Under the pieces are notes generated by a model. The model saw only the letters and a list, made by a program, of their open reading frames with translations. It made no database searches and was not told where the DNA came from. This document shows, piece after piece, positions 18,624-27,587 of a stretch of DNA of 33,077 bases; positions within the stretch are counted from its first letter, which is position 1; the number at the start of each line of letters is the position of its first letter. The translations under genes were made by a program, and so were the position numbers. The stretch is from DATFXM01 sp035315885 (GTDB taxonomy: Bacteria; Acidobacteriota; Blastocatellia; UBA7656): the NCBI GenBank assembly GCA_035315885.1, contig DATFXM010000177.1:1-33077 (forward strand). Direction: 5' to 3'.

Positions 18624-19325
18624 CTAAATCTTTTTCAGCCCCTTCAGCCAGCGAGCAATCTCATCCTGGATCCGCGCATAAACCTCAGCCTGCGGAGCGG
18701 TGCTCTTCGGTACCTTAAATGAATGGTCCCCGTCTTCGACCTCGTGGATTGTTAGGTTCGACGGCAATGCTTTGGACGCCGCAGCCTCTGGCTTTTTGAG
18801 CACGTCTCTCAACTCAGCGGGGGTACCAAACGAGTCCCGCGAGCCTTGCACGAATAGCATTGGAGTTTTTATCAACTGAAGATGCTTCGACCGGAGCTGT
18901 TCGGGTTTTCCAGGCGGGTGCAGCGGATAACCGAGGAATACAAGGCCCGCTATGTCGCTCACACCCGAGGCAACCACCTGCGAGGCTATTCGGCCTCCCA
19001 TCGATTTGCCTCCAACCGCTACACCGTTTTTTGACAGAGTCCGATCGGCGCGCACCGCGTCTATCACTGCTCGATAACATTGTTCGAGCTTGTCGGTTCG
19101 GTCGGGCACACTGCGGCCTTGTTCCGCGTAGAGAAAATTGAAGGTGACAATATTGACGCCTCTTTCGGCTAGAGCTTCGGCAAAGGAAACCATGAAGCCG
19201 CTAGTCTGACCCGTGCCAGCGCCGTGACCCAGGATGAGCGATGACGACGAGGACTTCTTCGCAGTCCGGTAAGCGATCGCCGTCACGCCCTCCTCGCCTA
19301 TAGTGACAGTGAATTTGTCAGGCAT
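18624..19325 (-). CDS. Alpha/beta hydrolase, Tex30/KANL3-like
   Basis: This 233-residue cytoplasmic protein has an alpha/beta-hydrolase fold. The nucleophile elbow is GGKSMGGR, the acid is the Asp in FVQGSRDSFG and the histidine is in EDGDHSF; the oxyanion-side motif is LGHGAGTGQ. The order and the GKSMGGR motif fit the Tex30/KANL3 or dienelactone-hydrolase-like group. The substrate is unknown. It starts 9 bp after the ABC permease stop with AGGTG 6 bp before the ATG, so it is the third gene of that operon. A role in cleaving an ester linked to the exported compound is possible but not shown. Confidence 0.88.
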   Translation of the reverse strand: MPDKFTVTIGEEGVTAIAYRTAKKSSSSSLILGHGAGTGQTSGFMVSFAEALAERGVNIVTFNFLYAEQGRSVPDRTDKLEQCYRAVIDAVRADRTLSKNGVAVGGKSMGGRIASQVVASGVSDIAGLVFLGYPLHPPGKPEQLRSKHLQLIKTPMLFVQGSRDSFGTPAELRDVLKKPEAAASKALPSNLTIHEVEDGDHSFKVPKSTAPQAEVYARIQDEIARWLKGLKKI

Positions 19326-19334
19326 CCTTCACAC

Positions 19335-20570
19335 CTATTGCCAACGGAAAATCTTCAATGCGGCTGCAAAACTAACAACACACCACATTGCCAAGATCGC
19401 AATGGGCTGCCATATCGCCGACAGCGACGACCCATCGCTGATCACTGCGCGCAGAGAATCATTCAGCGCGGTCAGCGGGAGGACTTTTATGAACGGTTGA
19501 AGGAAGTCCGGAAATCTCGAAGCAGAAAAGAAGGTTCCGGACAACAGCCACATCGGCAACATGACCAGATTCATCAGACCGGAAACGCCTTCAACGGTCC
19601 GCGGTCTCGAAGCTACTAGCATTCCGAGCCCTGCAAAGGTCATCGAACCGGCGAGCGATACGATAGCCAGATCCACCAGCCGTCCGTGAACTGCGACGCT
19701 GAACACCAGCCATCCGAACCCCACGATCGCTGCGACTTCAAAAAAGAGAAACGCCAGTCTCGAAAACATGAATGACAGCAGGAAGTGCGATCGACGCATT
19801 GGCGTAGCCGCAAGCCGCTTCAATATCTTTCTTGTGCGAGCCTGCACTACCGCGAACCCGACTCCCCACAAGCCGCTGCCCATCAAATTCATTCCAACAA
19901 GCCCCGGCACTAGAAAATCTACGTAGCGGCCTCCCGGCTCTGATACTTTTCGATCTTCAACGTTAACTACTTCGGGTCTTCCAAACGATCTTTGAAGAGA
20001 GTCGTTGACCGCAAGACGCGCGGTTCGGCTGTCGGGCCTCGTCGGGTCGTACTTGTATTCGAAATCGGCACTCGAGCTGTTTTGATCACCGGCAGCTTTG
20101 GCCGGCTGGATTACCACCGCAATCTTACCCGTTCGAAGCGCCCTCGCCGCCTCGTCCGGCGACATCGCGGTTGCTTGAATATCCGGCGATTCGGAGAGAC
20201 TTCGCGCCAATTCCACGGCTCGACCCGAGTCGTTGGGCGATGCGATCTCCACCGCTACACGGTTTTTCTCGGGGGCGGTGTTGCGAAAGGCAATTCCCAG
20301 GGAGCACGTCAGCAGTACTGGAAAAACAAACACCCAGAACACCAGTTCAGGTTCACGCAACGACTCTCTCAGTCTGCACAGCGTGAGCTCCCAGAGGGGA
20401 CTGTACCGCTCGCGTCCAGGGCGTTCGCCAACATCGGCCGTGATTATCGGACGGGAAATCACATTCCGATCAGACTCGCCGATTTCATCCGCGATTGTCT
20501 CGTCGAGTACCGCTCCTGCCTTGTCGAGACCGCGTACGTTCTTGGCCACTTCATCGCGCACTTCATTCAT
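19335..20570 (-). CDS. ABC-2 type transporter permease
   Basis: This ~411-residue membrane protein has a soluble N-terminal stretch, a first helix (about ELVFWVFVFPVLLTCSLGIAF), a ~120-residue extracytoplasmic loop, then about five helices in the C-terminal half with the long amphipathic segment RTRKILKRLAATPMRRSHFLLSF typical of ABC-2 exporters. The ATG at 20570 has GGAAGG upstream and overlaps the ATPase stop by 8 bp; an upstream alternative at 20600 has no better signal. It forms a dimeric export channel with the adjacent ATPase; substrates of this class include lipids, polysaccharides, drugs and peptides. Confidence 0.9.
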   Translation of the reverse strand: MNEVRDEVAKNVRGLDKAGAVLDETIADEIGESDRNVISRPIITADVGERPGRERYSPLWELTLCRLRESLREPELVFWVFVFPVLLTCSLGIAFRNTAPEKNRVAVEIASPNDSGRAVELARSLSESPDIQATAMSPDEAARALRTGKIAVVIQPAKAAGDQNSSSADFEYKYDPTRPDSRTARLAVNDSLQRSFGRPEVVNVEDRKVSEPGGRYVDFLVPGLVGMNLMGSGLWGVGFAVVQARTRKILKRLAATPMRRSHFLLSFMFSRLAFLFFEVAAIVGFGWLVFSVAVHGRLVDLAIVSLAGSMTFAGLGMLVASRPRTVEGVSGLMNLVMLPMWLLSGTFFSASRFPDFLQPFIKVLPLTALNDSLRAVISDGSSLSAIWQPIAILAMWCVVSFAAALKIFRWQ

Positions 20571-21531
20571 CGCGCAACATCCTTCCGGTAAGCGAAACAA
20601 ATACGTCTTCGAGCGTAGCCTGATGGGTCGTAAGCGTAATCAACTCCGCACCCTGCTGCTTGAACTCCTCAAGGAGCGCGGGCAAGGCAACGCCGATCTC
20701 AGAAACCGTTAGCGCATACTGCCCTTCGTTCACTCTGACGCCGCGAACTCCGGGCAGTTGTCTTAAAGTCGATTCCTCGATCTCTCCACTCACACTGAAG
20801 GTTATTATCTGATCGGCCCCAAGCGAATCGATCAGATCACGAGTTGTGCCCAGTGCTATTACTCGGCCGTGGTCCATTATTGCAACTCGATCGCAGAGCC
20901 TCGCCGCTTCTTCCATATAGTGAGTCGTCAGCAACACCGTTCCGCCATCAGCCTTGAAGTGCTCGACGATCTCCCAGAGTTTCAGTCTGGCCTGCGGGTC
21001 CAGCCCGGTCGTCGGCTCGTCGAGGAAGAGGATATCCGGGTCGCTCACCAACGCACAGGCCACCGCGAGCCTCTGCTTCTGGCCGCCCGACAACTTTCCA
21101 ACTCTCGCATGGCGCTTCTCTCCCAGTTCGACTCTCTCGATAACCTCTTCAACAGGATGACCGCGGCGATAGAGACTGCGAAACAGTTTGATAGTCTCTT
21201 CAACGGTGAGCTTCTCGGTTAGCTGCGTCTCCTGAAGGGCGACACCGAGGCGTTCGCGAAGTTCGTGATCTTTGCCGGTGCCCCACCGAGTCCCGAGCAC
21301 CTCTACTTCACCGCCGTCGGCGGGAGTGAGCCCCTCGAGAATCTCGACCGTCGTTGTCTTACCGGCGCCGTTCGGTCCCAACAATCCAAAGCACTCGCCG
21401 GTTCGAACTTCGAGATCGAGACCGTTCACCGCGACCACATCGGCGTACCGCTTTACCAGCCCCCTGCATCTAAGGGCATTCAGTTCGGCAGTTTGAGTCA
21501 CCTGTTGAGCCATGGTTCGCTGAGTCATCAT
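20563..21531 (-). CDS. ABC transporter ATP-binding protein (DrrA/CcmA-like)
   Basis: This ~322-residue ATPase has all nucleotide-binding motifs: Walker A GPNGAGKTTT, signature LSGGQKQRL, Walker B DILFLDEPTTGLD and the switch His in LLTTHYMEEA. A ~90-residue C-terminal extension follows, as in DrrA-type drug or lipid exporters. It energises the permease encoded just downstream. The frame is open to 21717, but that region lies across the divergent murB start and reads unlike the family; ATG codons at 21531, 21528 or 21513 are all possible, and none has a clear ribosome-binding site. The promoter must sit in the short gap shared with murB. Confidence 0.92.
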   Translation of the reverse strand: MMTQRTMAQQVTQTAELNALRCRGLVKRYADVVAVNGLDLEVRTGECFGLLGPNGAGKTTTVEILEGLTPADGGEVEVLGTRWGTGKDHELRERLGVALQETQLTEKLTVEETIKLFRSLYRRGHPVEEVIERVELGEKRHARVGKLSGGQKQRLAVACALVSDPDILFLDEPTTGLDPQARLKLWEIVEHFKADGGTVLLTTHYMEEAARLCDRVAIMDHGRVIALGTTRDLIDSLGADQIITFSVSGEIEESTLRQLPGVRGVRVNEGQYALTVSEIGVALPALLEEFKQQGAELITLTTHQATLEDVFVSLTGRMLRDE

Positions 21532-21605
21532 AGCTGGACTGCCAAGAGGCGGGCAATGTACGCTTGGCTCATCTCCGACAAACGCACTGGAGAACATATA
21601 TTTTT

Positions 21606-22700
21606 TTGAGCCCGAACCACGTGGATTTCGAAGAATTCTTGTCAGAAGGCGTTCCGCTTGGACCAATGACCTCGCTACGTGTAGGGGGTCCGGCCCGATA
21701 CTTCGCAGACGTTTCAACCGTAGACGAACTACGAGCCGGCGTGCATTGGGCGCGCACCAAAGGCATGCCGCTCTTTGTATTGGGAGGCGGCAGCAACGTT
21801 GTCATAGCCGATGAAGGGTTCGGAGGCTTGGTGCTTCGCAACTCGATTAAAGGAGTAAAGTTCGATGCCGGAGGCGACGTGGCGACGATCGATGCCGGCG
21901 CGGGAGAAGACTGGGATTCCCTGGTGGAGATGACTGTTGAACATGGCTGGGCTGGGTTCGAATGCCTTTCCGGGATTCCGGGACGTGTCGGAGCTACTCC
22001 GGTCCAAAACGTTGGCGCATACGGTCAAGAGACAAGCGAGACTCTGTTGAGCGTAGAAGCGTTCGATTTAAACACCGGCGAGACCGTTCAAATGGACCGC
22101 GCGGAGTGCGAATTCGGTTATCGAACAAGTCGTTTCAAAACTCGAGACAAGAATCGGTTCGTGATCACAAGCGTGCGCTACGGCTTGAGGATCAATGGAG
22201 ATCCGGCAATCAAATATGCCGAACTGGAGCGTCACCTCAAAGAAAAGAACATCGCGTCTCCGTCTTTGAGTCAGACTCGCAACGCGGTTATCGAGATTCG
22301 TCGTAACAAATCGATGGTAATCGACGTGTCAGATCCCGACTCACAGAGCGCGGGTTCTTTCTTTGTGAACCCGGTGCTGAGCTCGGAACAATTTTCTGAA
22401 GCGCGAGAGCGAGCATCGCATCAAGGAGTAATAGTAAGCGCGATGCCCGGATACCCTCAGCGTGACGGCAATGTAAAAGTTCCGGCAGCATGGCTGATCG
22501 ATCGAGCGGGGATACCACGCGGGTTTGTCCTGGGCAATGCGGGTACGTCGTCGAGGCATGCGCTGGCCATAATAAATCGGGGGAGCGCCAATGCCCGGGA
22601 TCTGATTGAACTGATGGAGTTGATACGGAATCGTGTCCGCGAGGTTTTTGGAGTGACGCTCGTGCCTGAGCCGGTGTTTGTAGGCTTTGAGAAGCAGTAG
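21606..22700 (+). CDS. murB: UDP-N-acetylenolpyruvoylglucosamine reductase
   Basis: MurB reduces UDP-GlcNAc-enolpyruvate to UDP-MurNAc with NADPH and FAD, the second committed step of peptidoglycan precursor synthesis. The FAD-binding domain shows TSLRVGGPARYF, LGGGSNVVIAD and SGIPGRVGATPVQNVGAYGQE. The catalytic Ser lies in SAGSFFVNP and the catalytic Glu in VPEPVFVG. The YRTSRFK segment places it in the type I (E. coli-like) group. The frame opens at a TTG at 21564, but codons before about 21606 resemble nothing in MurB; TTG 21606 or GTG 21621 fit better. The upstream gap (21532-21605) with an AT-rich tract serves both murB and the divergent ABC operon. Confidence 0.95.
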   Translation: MSPNHVDFEEFLSEGVPLGPMTSLRVGGPARYFADVSTVDELRAGVHWARTKGMPLFVLGGGSNVVIADEGFGGLVLRNSIKGVKFDAGGDVATIDAGAGEDWDSLVEMTVEHGWAGFECLSGIPGRVGATPVQNVGAYGQETSETLLSVEAFDLNTGETVQMDRAECEFGYRTSRFKTRDKNRFVITSVRYGLRINGDPAIKYAELERHLKEKNIASPSLSQTRNAVIEIRRNKSMVIDVSDPDSQSAGSFFVNPVLSSEQFSEARERASHQGVIVSAMPGYPQRDGNVKVPAAWLIDRAGIPRGFVLGNAGTSSRHALAIINRGSANARDLIELMELIRNRVREVFGVTLVPEPVFVGFEKQ

Positions 22701-22777
22701 GCAGTAGGCAGTATGGTTTAGGTTTTAGGGTTCGATCTTCAAGCTCTGGTTTCCAAGCAACTGCCTACTGCCTACTT
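22692..22777. repeat. Inverted 7-bp repeats between convergent murB and bshA
   Basis: Units of GGCAGTA (22692-22712) face units of CTGCCTA (22760-22777). The arms contain the stop codons of both convergent genes. Between them are more 7-mers of the GGTTTTA type. The hairpin could act as a two-way terminator, although no T-tract is seen. Confidence 0.8.
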
Positions 22778-23925
22778 CCTATTACATCCTCGTACAGCTT
22801 TTCGTATTGAGGAATTACTCGGTCGTTAGCGAATCGGGATACAGCGATCTCTCGTCCGGCAGAGCCCATCGATTTGCGCAAGTTATCGTCTCGCAGAATG
22901 CGGACCGCCGCACTCGCCATTCCTTCGACGTCGCCAACCTCTAACAAGAACCCGCATCGCCCCTCTTCGACGACTTCCGGCAAACCGCCGACTCGAGTTG
23001 TTATCACCGGCACTTCGCAAGCCATCGCCTCGAGTGCAGACAACCCGAACGACTCCGACAGGCTAGGCAACAGGAACAGATCCGCAATCGACAGGTAGTC
23101 CCGAATAACCGACTGCGGCTGTTTGCCGAGAAAGGCGACTTGGTCCCCAACTCCAAGTTGGCGTGCAAGCGTCTGTGCGTCCTCGCGTTCGGGACCGTCG
23201 CCGCACATCACCAGTTTGACTCTCCGCTCGCCGGCGGTTTCGCGCGAACCGATATTCGCAAGCACTCGCACGCAATCGGTAATGCGTTTTATTGGACGGA
23301 ACGTAGATATGTGCAGAATGATTCGCTCGCCGTTTGGTGCAATCTCTCGCTTCAGCGTCTCGTTTGAGGCCCGTCGATAGTAAGACGCATCAATGAAGTT
23401 GTAGATGACTCTGATGTCGCAATCCGGACAAAACGTCTTGAGTGTAGCGTCTTTCAAGTAGTTCGAGATTGCGGTGACGGCATTCGACCGCTCGATACCA
23501 AACCGGGTGATCGGCAGGAAAGAAGGATCTCGCCCGACAAGCGTGATGTCCGTGCCGTGCAAGGTGGTGACCACCGGGAGATGACGGATTGGCTTCATCA
23601 TCTCTCGAGCAAGAAACGCGCTCACGGCATGCGGTATGGCGTAGTGGACGTGCAGGAGGTCCAGCTTTTCCTTTGCCGCCACGGTGAACAACTTTGAAGC
23701 GAGCGCGTCGGTGTACGGCGGGAACTCGAACAGCGGATAGCTCAGCATATCAACCGGATGAAATTGAATCCGGTCGGCCGGCGTCTCGCCGTCTGCGAGC
23801 CTCATTGGCGGAGCATAGCTGATGAAGTGAACCGAGTGGCCTCGTGCAGCCAGCTCCAGTCCGAGCTCTGCCCCGACGACTCCACTCCCGCCATATGACG
23901 GATAACATGTAATCCCAACGCGCAT
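22765..23925 (-). CDS. bshA: N-acetyl-alpha-D-glucosaminyl L-malate synthase
   Basis: This 386-residue GT4 glycosyltransferase joins GlcNAc from UDP-GlcNAc to L-malate, the first step of bacillithiol synthesis. Family markers are clear: MRVGITCYPSYGGSGVVGAE at the N-terminus, HVHYAIPHAV, TTLHGTDITLVG, NFIDASYYRR and the C-terminal nucleotide-binding ESFGLSALEAMACEVP. The start is the ATG at 23925; a TTG 12 bp further up lies in repeat DNA. It follows the deacetylase gene bshB1 on the same strand, separated by 209 bp of 7-bp repeats. The third enzyme, BshC, is not in this window. Confidence 0.95.
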   Translation of the reverse strand: MRVGITCYPSYGGSGVVGAELGLELAARGHSVHFISYAPPMRLADGETPADRIQFHPVDMLSYPLFEFPPYTDALASKLFTVAAKEKLDLLHVHYAIPHAVSAFLAREMMKPIRHLPVVTTLHGTDITLVGRDPSFLPITRFGIERSNAVTAISNYLKDATLKTFCPDCDIRVIYNFIDASYYRRASNETLKREIAPNGERIILHISTFRPIKRITDCVRVLANIGSRETAGERRVKLVMCGDGPEREDAQTLARQLGVGDQVAFLGKQPQSVIRDYLSIADLFLLPSLSESFGLSALEAMACEVPVITTRVGGLPEVVEEGRCGFLLEVGDVEGMASAAVRILRDDNLRKSMGSAGREIAVSRFANDRVIPQYEKLYEDVIGSRQ

Positions 23926-23929
23926 CTTA

Positions 23930-24134
23930 AGTTTCAAGTTTCGGGTGGGTAAAGTTTAGGGTTTCGGGTTCGCATGACTAACAGCAAAGCGGCAACAAAG
24001 ATTGGCCGAACCCGAAACCTTAAACCCGAAATCTCTCTCGGCCCTGAGAGTGCAGCGTCAACGTGCAAACTGCCTGGAACTCTAATCTCGGCCGGCCGAA
24101 CCCGAAACCGTAAACCCGAAACCCGAAACCTCTC
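23930..24134. repeat. 7-bp repeat arrays (AAGTTTC, CGAAACC) between bshB1 and bshA
   Basis: On the plus strand the AAGTTTC and GGGTTTC-type units at 23930-23972 are answered by CGAAACC-type units at 24008-24035 and again at 24098-24133. The right arrays are reverse complements of the left, so either can pair with it. No gene is present; the region leaves about 12 bp free before the bshA start. Confidence 0.8.
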
Positions 24135-24878
24135 TTACGAGTACATATTCATTCGGCGGGAGAGCAGCTCAACCGGGTCGTCTACGTTGATCGCTTCCTT
24201 GACCACCAATGCCTCAGCGTGGTCGACCATTATCAGCGATCCGTAAAAACGCTGACGAGCTTCTACTCTGCGCAGGAAATACTCGGTGCTCAGAGCGGTT
24301 TCGGGTTCCTTGCTGCCTGGATCGTAAAGCTGAGACTTGTAGCACGAGATTGCTCGAAGCTTTCGCTCCGCGAATTGCGTCACATCTACGACGAAAGTCG
24401 GCGCAACTGTTCGCGGAAACATGAAGTGAGCGATTCCCTGAGGGCGCCATCGCGCGAGCCCGAACTCCGCGTCATACTTCGCAAGCCCCGCGACATGAGC
24501 GCCTTCTCTTACAATCTGACAAGTGTGGCCATGATCCGGATGAGGATCGTCCCAGTAATGAGTGAACACAACTCGTGGCCGATACTGCCGGATTTTGCGA
24601 GCCATCTTCACCCTGGATTCTTCGCTCAGCCAGATATGCGCGTCGGGCAAGTCGAGGTTATCCCTCAGCACGAGACCCATCTCCTTTGCCGCACATTCAG
24701 CTTCACTGGCTCTGATCTCGGCCGAACCGCGCGTCCCCATCTCGCCGCGGGCCATGTCCATCACGCCTACTCGGTAACCCTTAGCCGCAAGCTTGATCAG
24801 AATGCCGCCACAACCCAACTCGACATCATCCGGATGAGCGCCTATCGCCAATACATCCAATTGAGTGTCGGGATTCAT
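24135..24878 (-). CDS. bshB1: Bacillithiol biosynthesis deacetylase
   Basis: This 247-residue zinc deacetylase removes acetate from GlcNAc-malate to give GlcN-malate, the second bacillithiol step. It belongs to the PIG-L/LmbE family: AIGAHPDDVELGCGG carries the catalytic Asp and two zinc ligands, and DPHPDHGHT supplies the third histidine region. The motif MARGEMGTRGSAEIRASEA and the tail (CYKSQLYDP) are typical of BshB1. The ATG at 24878 lies directly against a repeat array, so no ribosome-binding site is visible. Neighbouring bshA confirms the pathway. Confidence 0.95.
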   Translation of the reverse strand: MNPDTQLDVLAIGAHPDDVELGCGGILIKLAAKGYRVGVMDMARGEMGTRGSAEIRASEAECAAKEMGLVLRDNLDLPDAHIWLSEESRVKMARKIRQYRPRVVFTHYWDDPHPDHGHTCQIVREGAHVAGLAKYDAEFGLARWRPQGIAHFMFPRTVAPTFVVDVTQFAERKLRAISCYKSQLYDPGSKEPETALSTEYFLRRVEARQRFYGSLIMVDHAEALVVKEAINVDDPVELLSRRMNMYS

Positions 24879-24884
24879 AGTCTC

Positions 24885-24955
24885 AGTTCTGAGTTCTGAG
24901 TCCTGAGTTCTGAGTCCGAATCCCAGGCCATTGCCGAGACTCAGAGCTCAGAACT
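24885..24955. repeat. 7-bp repeats AGTTCTG with inverse units
   Basis: Five plus-strand units of AGTTCTG type (24885-24919) are followed by inverse units (CTCAGAGCTCAGAACTTT, about 24940-24957) that run into the stop codon of the S46 peptidase gene. The left array abuts the bshB1 start. Confidence 0.8.
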
Positions 24956-27070
24956 TTAGAGCTTGGACCCCGCTTGCGGTCCAACTCCGCCGGAAAGCTC
25001 GTCGGCGACCTCATTCGCTCCGTAAACTTTTCGCAGTGCCTCCATCATCGCACGAACGTCCACGGAAACCGCCCGGTTCTGAGTCTCGTCATAGATGAAA
25101 TTCCCCGGCAGACTTTGAATGTTGCCGTCGAAGATCAGTCCAACCATCTCTGCATTACGATTGATCACCGGCGAACCCGAGTTGCCGCCGATGATGTCGT
25201 TCGTCGAAGCAAAGTTGTAAGGCGTCTCGAGGTTCAACACCGACTTCTTCTTCATCCAGCTCTGCGGAACTTCGAACGGGAACTTATTTCCGTGCGAGGC
25301 CGCTCGCGTATACAAACCGCCGATATTGGTGAACGGTTTGATTAACTTGCCGTTTTCCTGATAACCCTTCACCGCTCCATACGACAGTCGCAGAGTGAAC
25401 GTCGCGTCAGGATACAGCTTTGTGCCTTCCACCGCGAACAGTGCTTGCGCAATTTTCGCGTAATTGGCGCGCTCGACGCTTTGCACTTCTGTTTCTGCGC
25501 GCTTGCGCAACTGACGTGCTTCGGGGTCCAGGGACACCGCCAGACGAATCATCGGATCGGTGGACGCCTCGATCGCTTTGGCGCCGCCCGCGGAGAGTTC
25601 CTTTCTGAATGCAACATCCTTGAGCTTCGTTCCATCGATGAGCTCAGCCGCGCGAGCCTCGGGAGTTTTGCCATCAAGCGCCATCTTCACCGTGGGGTTG
25701 TCGGCTCCCAGTTCCGACTGCATGAACGCAAGCGAATCCGCGAGTTTTATCTTCTCGAAATCATCGTATATCGGCGCCGGTGAGAAGAGCTCCAGCTCCA
25801 AAGATTCGAGTCTCGCGTCGGTGTACTCGGGAAGCCGCTCGCTATTGGGCTTGGGTTTCTCCGCCGCCAGCCGTACCAGATCGCGTGCGATATCAAACAG
25901 CCCGGTGTTGAATCCGGCTCCGCCTTCGATGAACGCAAGCTGCCGGCTGTACTGCGGAAAGCCCTTGCGACCGCGCGCGATCAGATCCCACGCATCCCCA
26001 TATTGCTTTTGCTTATTCGGGTCGGCGGCAACGCTTTTGCGCAGGTTCTCTTCGAGCTGACGCTTCTTGGCCATCACTGCCGGAGTCTTCAAGCCCCCCA
26101 GTTCTCCAGTGATTGCCTTTATCGAGTTTTCGAGACTGAACAAATCTTCCTGACCGCGACGGGCTTGTTCTTCGCCGAGGGCTCGGTACCGCGCAACCGC
26201 GTCGCGCCTCCGGTTCAACAGTCCCAACGTAAATGGCATTCCGGTATCGCGCAGATATTCCAGGTGCGCAACGGTGTTCAGACGCGCGGTAGATCCGGGA
26301 TGGCCGGATACGAAAACAAGCTCACCGTCCTTGGCCCCTTCTCTCGACCACTTGAAGTAATTCTCGCTGTGGATGGGTTTGCCGTTTTCGTAAACCCGGA
26401 ACAACGCCATATCAAGGTCATAGCGCGGGAAATTGAAGTTGTCAGGATCGCCTCCAAAGAACGCGATGTTGAACTCGGGCGCGAAGACCAGGCGCACATC
26501 GGTGTACTTCTTATAACGGTAGAGATTGTATTGGCCGCCCTGATACAAGGTGACCACGTCGCTTCGAAGCCCGGTGGCGGCAGTAGATTCTTTTTCTATG
26601 GCCGCTATCTCGGCACGCCGGGCAGTGAGGGCCTGGGCTGACGACATTTCGGGCTTTACCGCGCCGGTCACACGCGCGGTGACGTCTTCGATGTTGATCA
26701 ACTGATTGAGTTCAAGATCGGGAGACTTAGCTTCTTTGTCGCGAGTAGGTGCGTAGAAGCCGTCCTTGACGTAATCCTTTTGCGCCGTACTTATCTTCTG
26801 CAGCGTGTCGGACGCGATGTGATGATTTGTGAGCACAAGACCGTCCGGCGACACAAACGAGCCGGAGCCGCCGCTGTTGAATCTGACGGACGCGAGCTGA
26901 ACTTTTTTGAGCCAGTCATCTGTTACGTCAAAGCCATATCGTCGCTTGATGTCCGAGCGAGGTACATTGTTGAAAGGCCACATTCCCTCGTCGGCAAGTG
27001 CGAGGGGAGCGACCATCGAGAGCAGCATCAGCGCTGCTACAATAACGCGCAAAAACTTATTGTCTTTCAT
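24956..27070 (-). CDS. S46 family dipeptidyl-peptidase, DPP7-like
   Basis: This 704-residue secreted serine peptidase has a signal peptide (about 1-26) and the S46 start of the mature part DEGMWPFNNVP. The chymotrypsin-like triad is visible: His84 in LTNHHIAS, Asp220 in RYDLDMALFR, and Ser631 in GGNSGSPV. S46 enzymes release dipeptides from peptide N-termini in the periplasm. The residue 18 positions after the serine sets specificity in characterised members: Gly in DPP7 (hydrophobic P1), Arg in DPP11 (acidic P1). Here it is Gly649 (LIFDGN), which predicts a DPP7-like preference. AGAGGA 7 bp before the ATG supports the start. Confidence 0.94.
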   Translation of the reverse strand: MKDNKFLRVIVAALMLLSMVAPLALADEGMWPFNNVPRSDIKRRYGFDVTDDWLKKVQLASVRFNSGGSGSFVSPDGLVLTNHHIASDTLQKISTAQKDYVKDGFYAPTRDKEAKSPDLELNQLINIEDVTARVTGAVKPEMSSAQALTARRAEIAAIEKESTAATGLRSDVVTLYQGGQYNLYRYKKYTDVRLVFAPEFNIAFFGGDPDNFNFPRYDLDMALFRVYENGKPIHSENYFKWSREGAKDGELVFVSGHPGSTARLNTVAHLEYLRDTGMPFTLGLLNRRRDAVARYRALGEEQARRGQEDLFSLENSIKAITGELGGLKTPAVMAKKRQLEENLRKSVAADPNKQKQYGDAWDLIARGRKGFPQYSRQLAFIEGGAGFNTGLFDIARDLVRLAAEKPKPNSERLPEYTDARLESLELELFSPAPIYDDFEKIKLADSLAFMQSELGADNPTVKMALDGKTPEARAAELIDGTKLKDVAFRKELSAGGAKAIEASTDPMIRLAVSLDPEARQLRKRAETEVQSVERANYAKIAQALFAVEGTKLYPDATFTLRLSYGAVKGYQENGKLIKPFTNIGGLYTRAASHGNKFPFEVPQSWMKKKSVLNLETPYNFASTNDIIGGNSGSPVINRNAEMVGLIFDGNIQSLPGNFIYDETQNRAVSVDVRAMMEALRKVYGANEVADELSGGVGPQAGSKL

Positions 27071-27300
27071 AGTTAATCCTCTTTGTCACGCGGGGTGAAT
27101 CCGGGGCTGGCTCAAGTCCCGGGCAGTCCGATAGGCTTTTGATAAACGCGGCAATCGACCTTGGGATAACAAGAAACATCGGCAAAAATGAGGGCGAGCT
27201 GTTATCGCCACTCGCCCTCTACCATTCCGCTCACTCTTGGAGAAGCGGCAGTTCGTTGCTGCCGTAATAAAAAGGTTACCAGAGATCACAGGGGAAGGAT
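27071..27300. other. Leader region of the S46 peptidase gene
   Basis: No coding frame is convincing. The region must carry the promoter of the S46 gene but no standard -35/-10 pair stands out. A small perfect hairpin, CGGCAG / CTGCCG with a 7-nt loop, lies at 27246-27264. Confidence 0.4.
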
Positions 27301-27587
27301 AGTTCTGAGTTTTGAGTGCTGAGTGCTGAGGCTGAGGTACAAGCCCGAAGGGGTTGCAGAACAAACGCCAGGGTTGCCGTCATCGGCTACGCTGGGTGGC
27401 GGTTCAAAATGCCGATGCACCCCAAAGGGGTTGGAGAAGGGCAGGTCAGTCGGCAAATCCGAACGGGTTCTCCAACCCCTTCGGGTTGGATTTGAGAAAC
27501 GACTTGACCCAGGGTAGCCGATGACGGCAACCCTGGGCCTTGTTCTGCAACCGCTTCGGGGTTTGAAAACTCAGAACTCAGAACTTC
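27301..27587. repeat. Large nested palindromic element flanked by 7-bp repeats
   Basis: The outer layer is AGTTCTG-type 7-mers (27301-27334) against AGAACTC-type (27565-27586). Inside, arms of about 58 bp (27341-27398 and 27506-27563) are roughly 85-90% reverse complements, sharing GGTTGCAGAACAA and AGGGTTGCCGTCATCGGCTA. Inside those, a third pair (27419-27438 and 27468-27488) shares AGGGGTTGGAGAA. The whole could fold as one long cruciform. It sits at the amidohydrolase stop. It contains no transposase frame; a REP/MITE-like element is likely. Confidence 0.85.

Noticed and set aside
24885..24955. 7-bp arrays considered as CRISPR-like or binding-site arrays
   Set aside because: Units are contiguous without spacers and differ between loci, which does not fit CRISPR or a single regulator.
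27246..27264. CGGCAG/CTGCCG hairpin as an intrinsic terminator
   Set aside because: The stem is only 6 bp and no T-tract follows it in the transcribed (minus) direction; it lies about 320 bp past the amidohydrolase stop.
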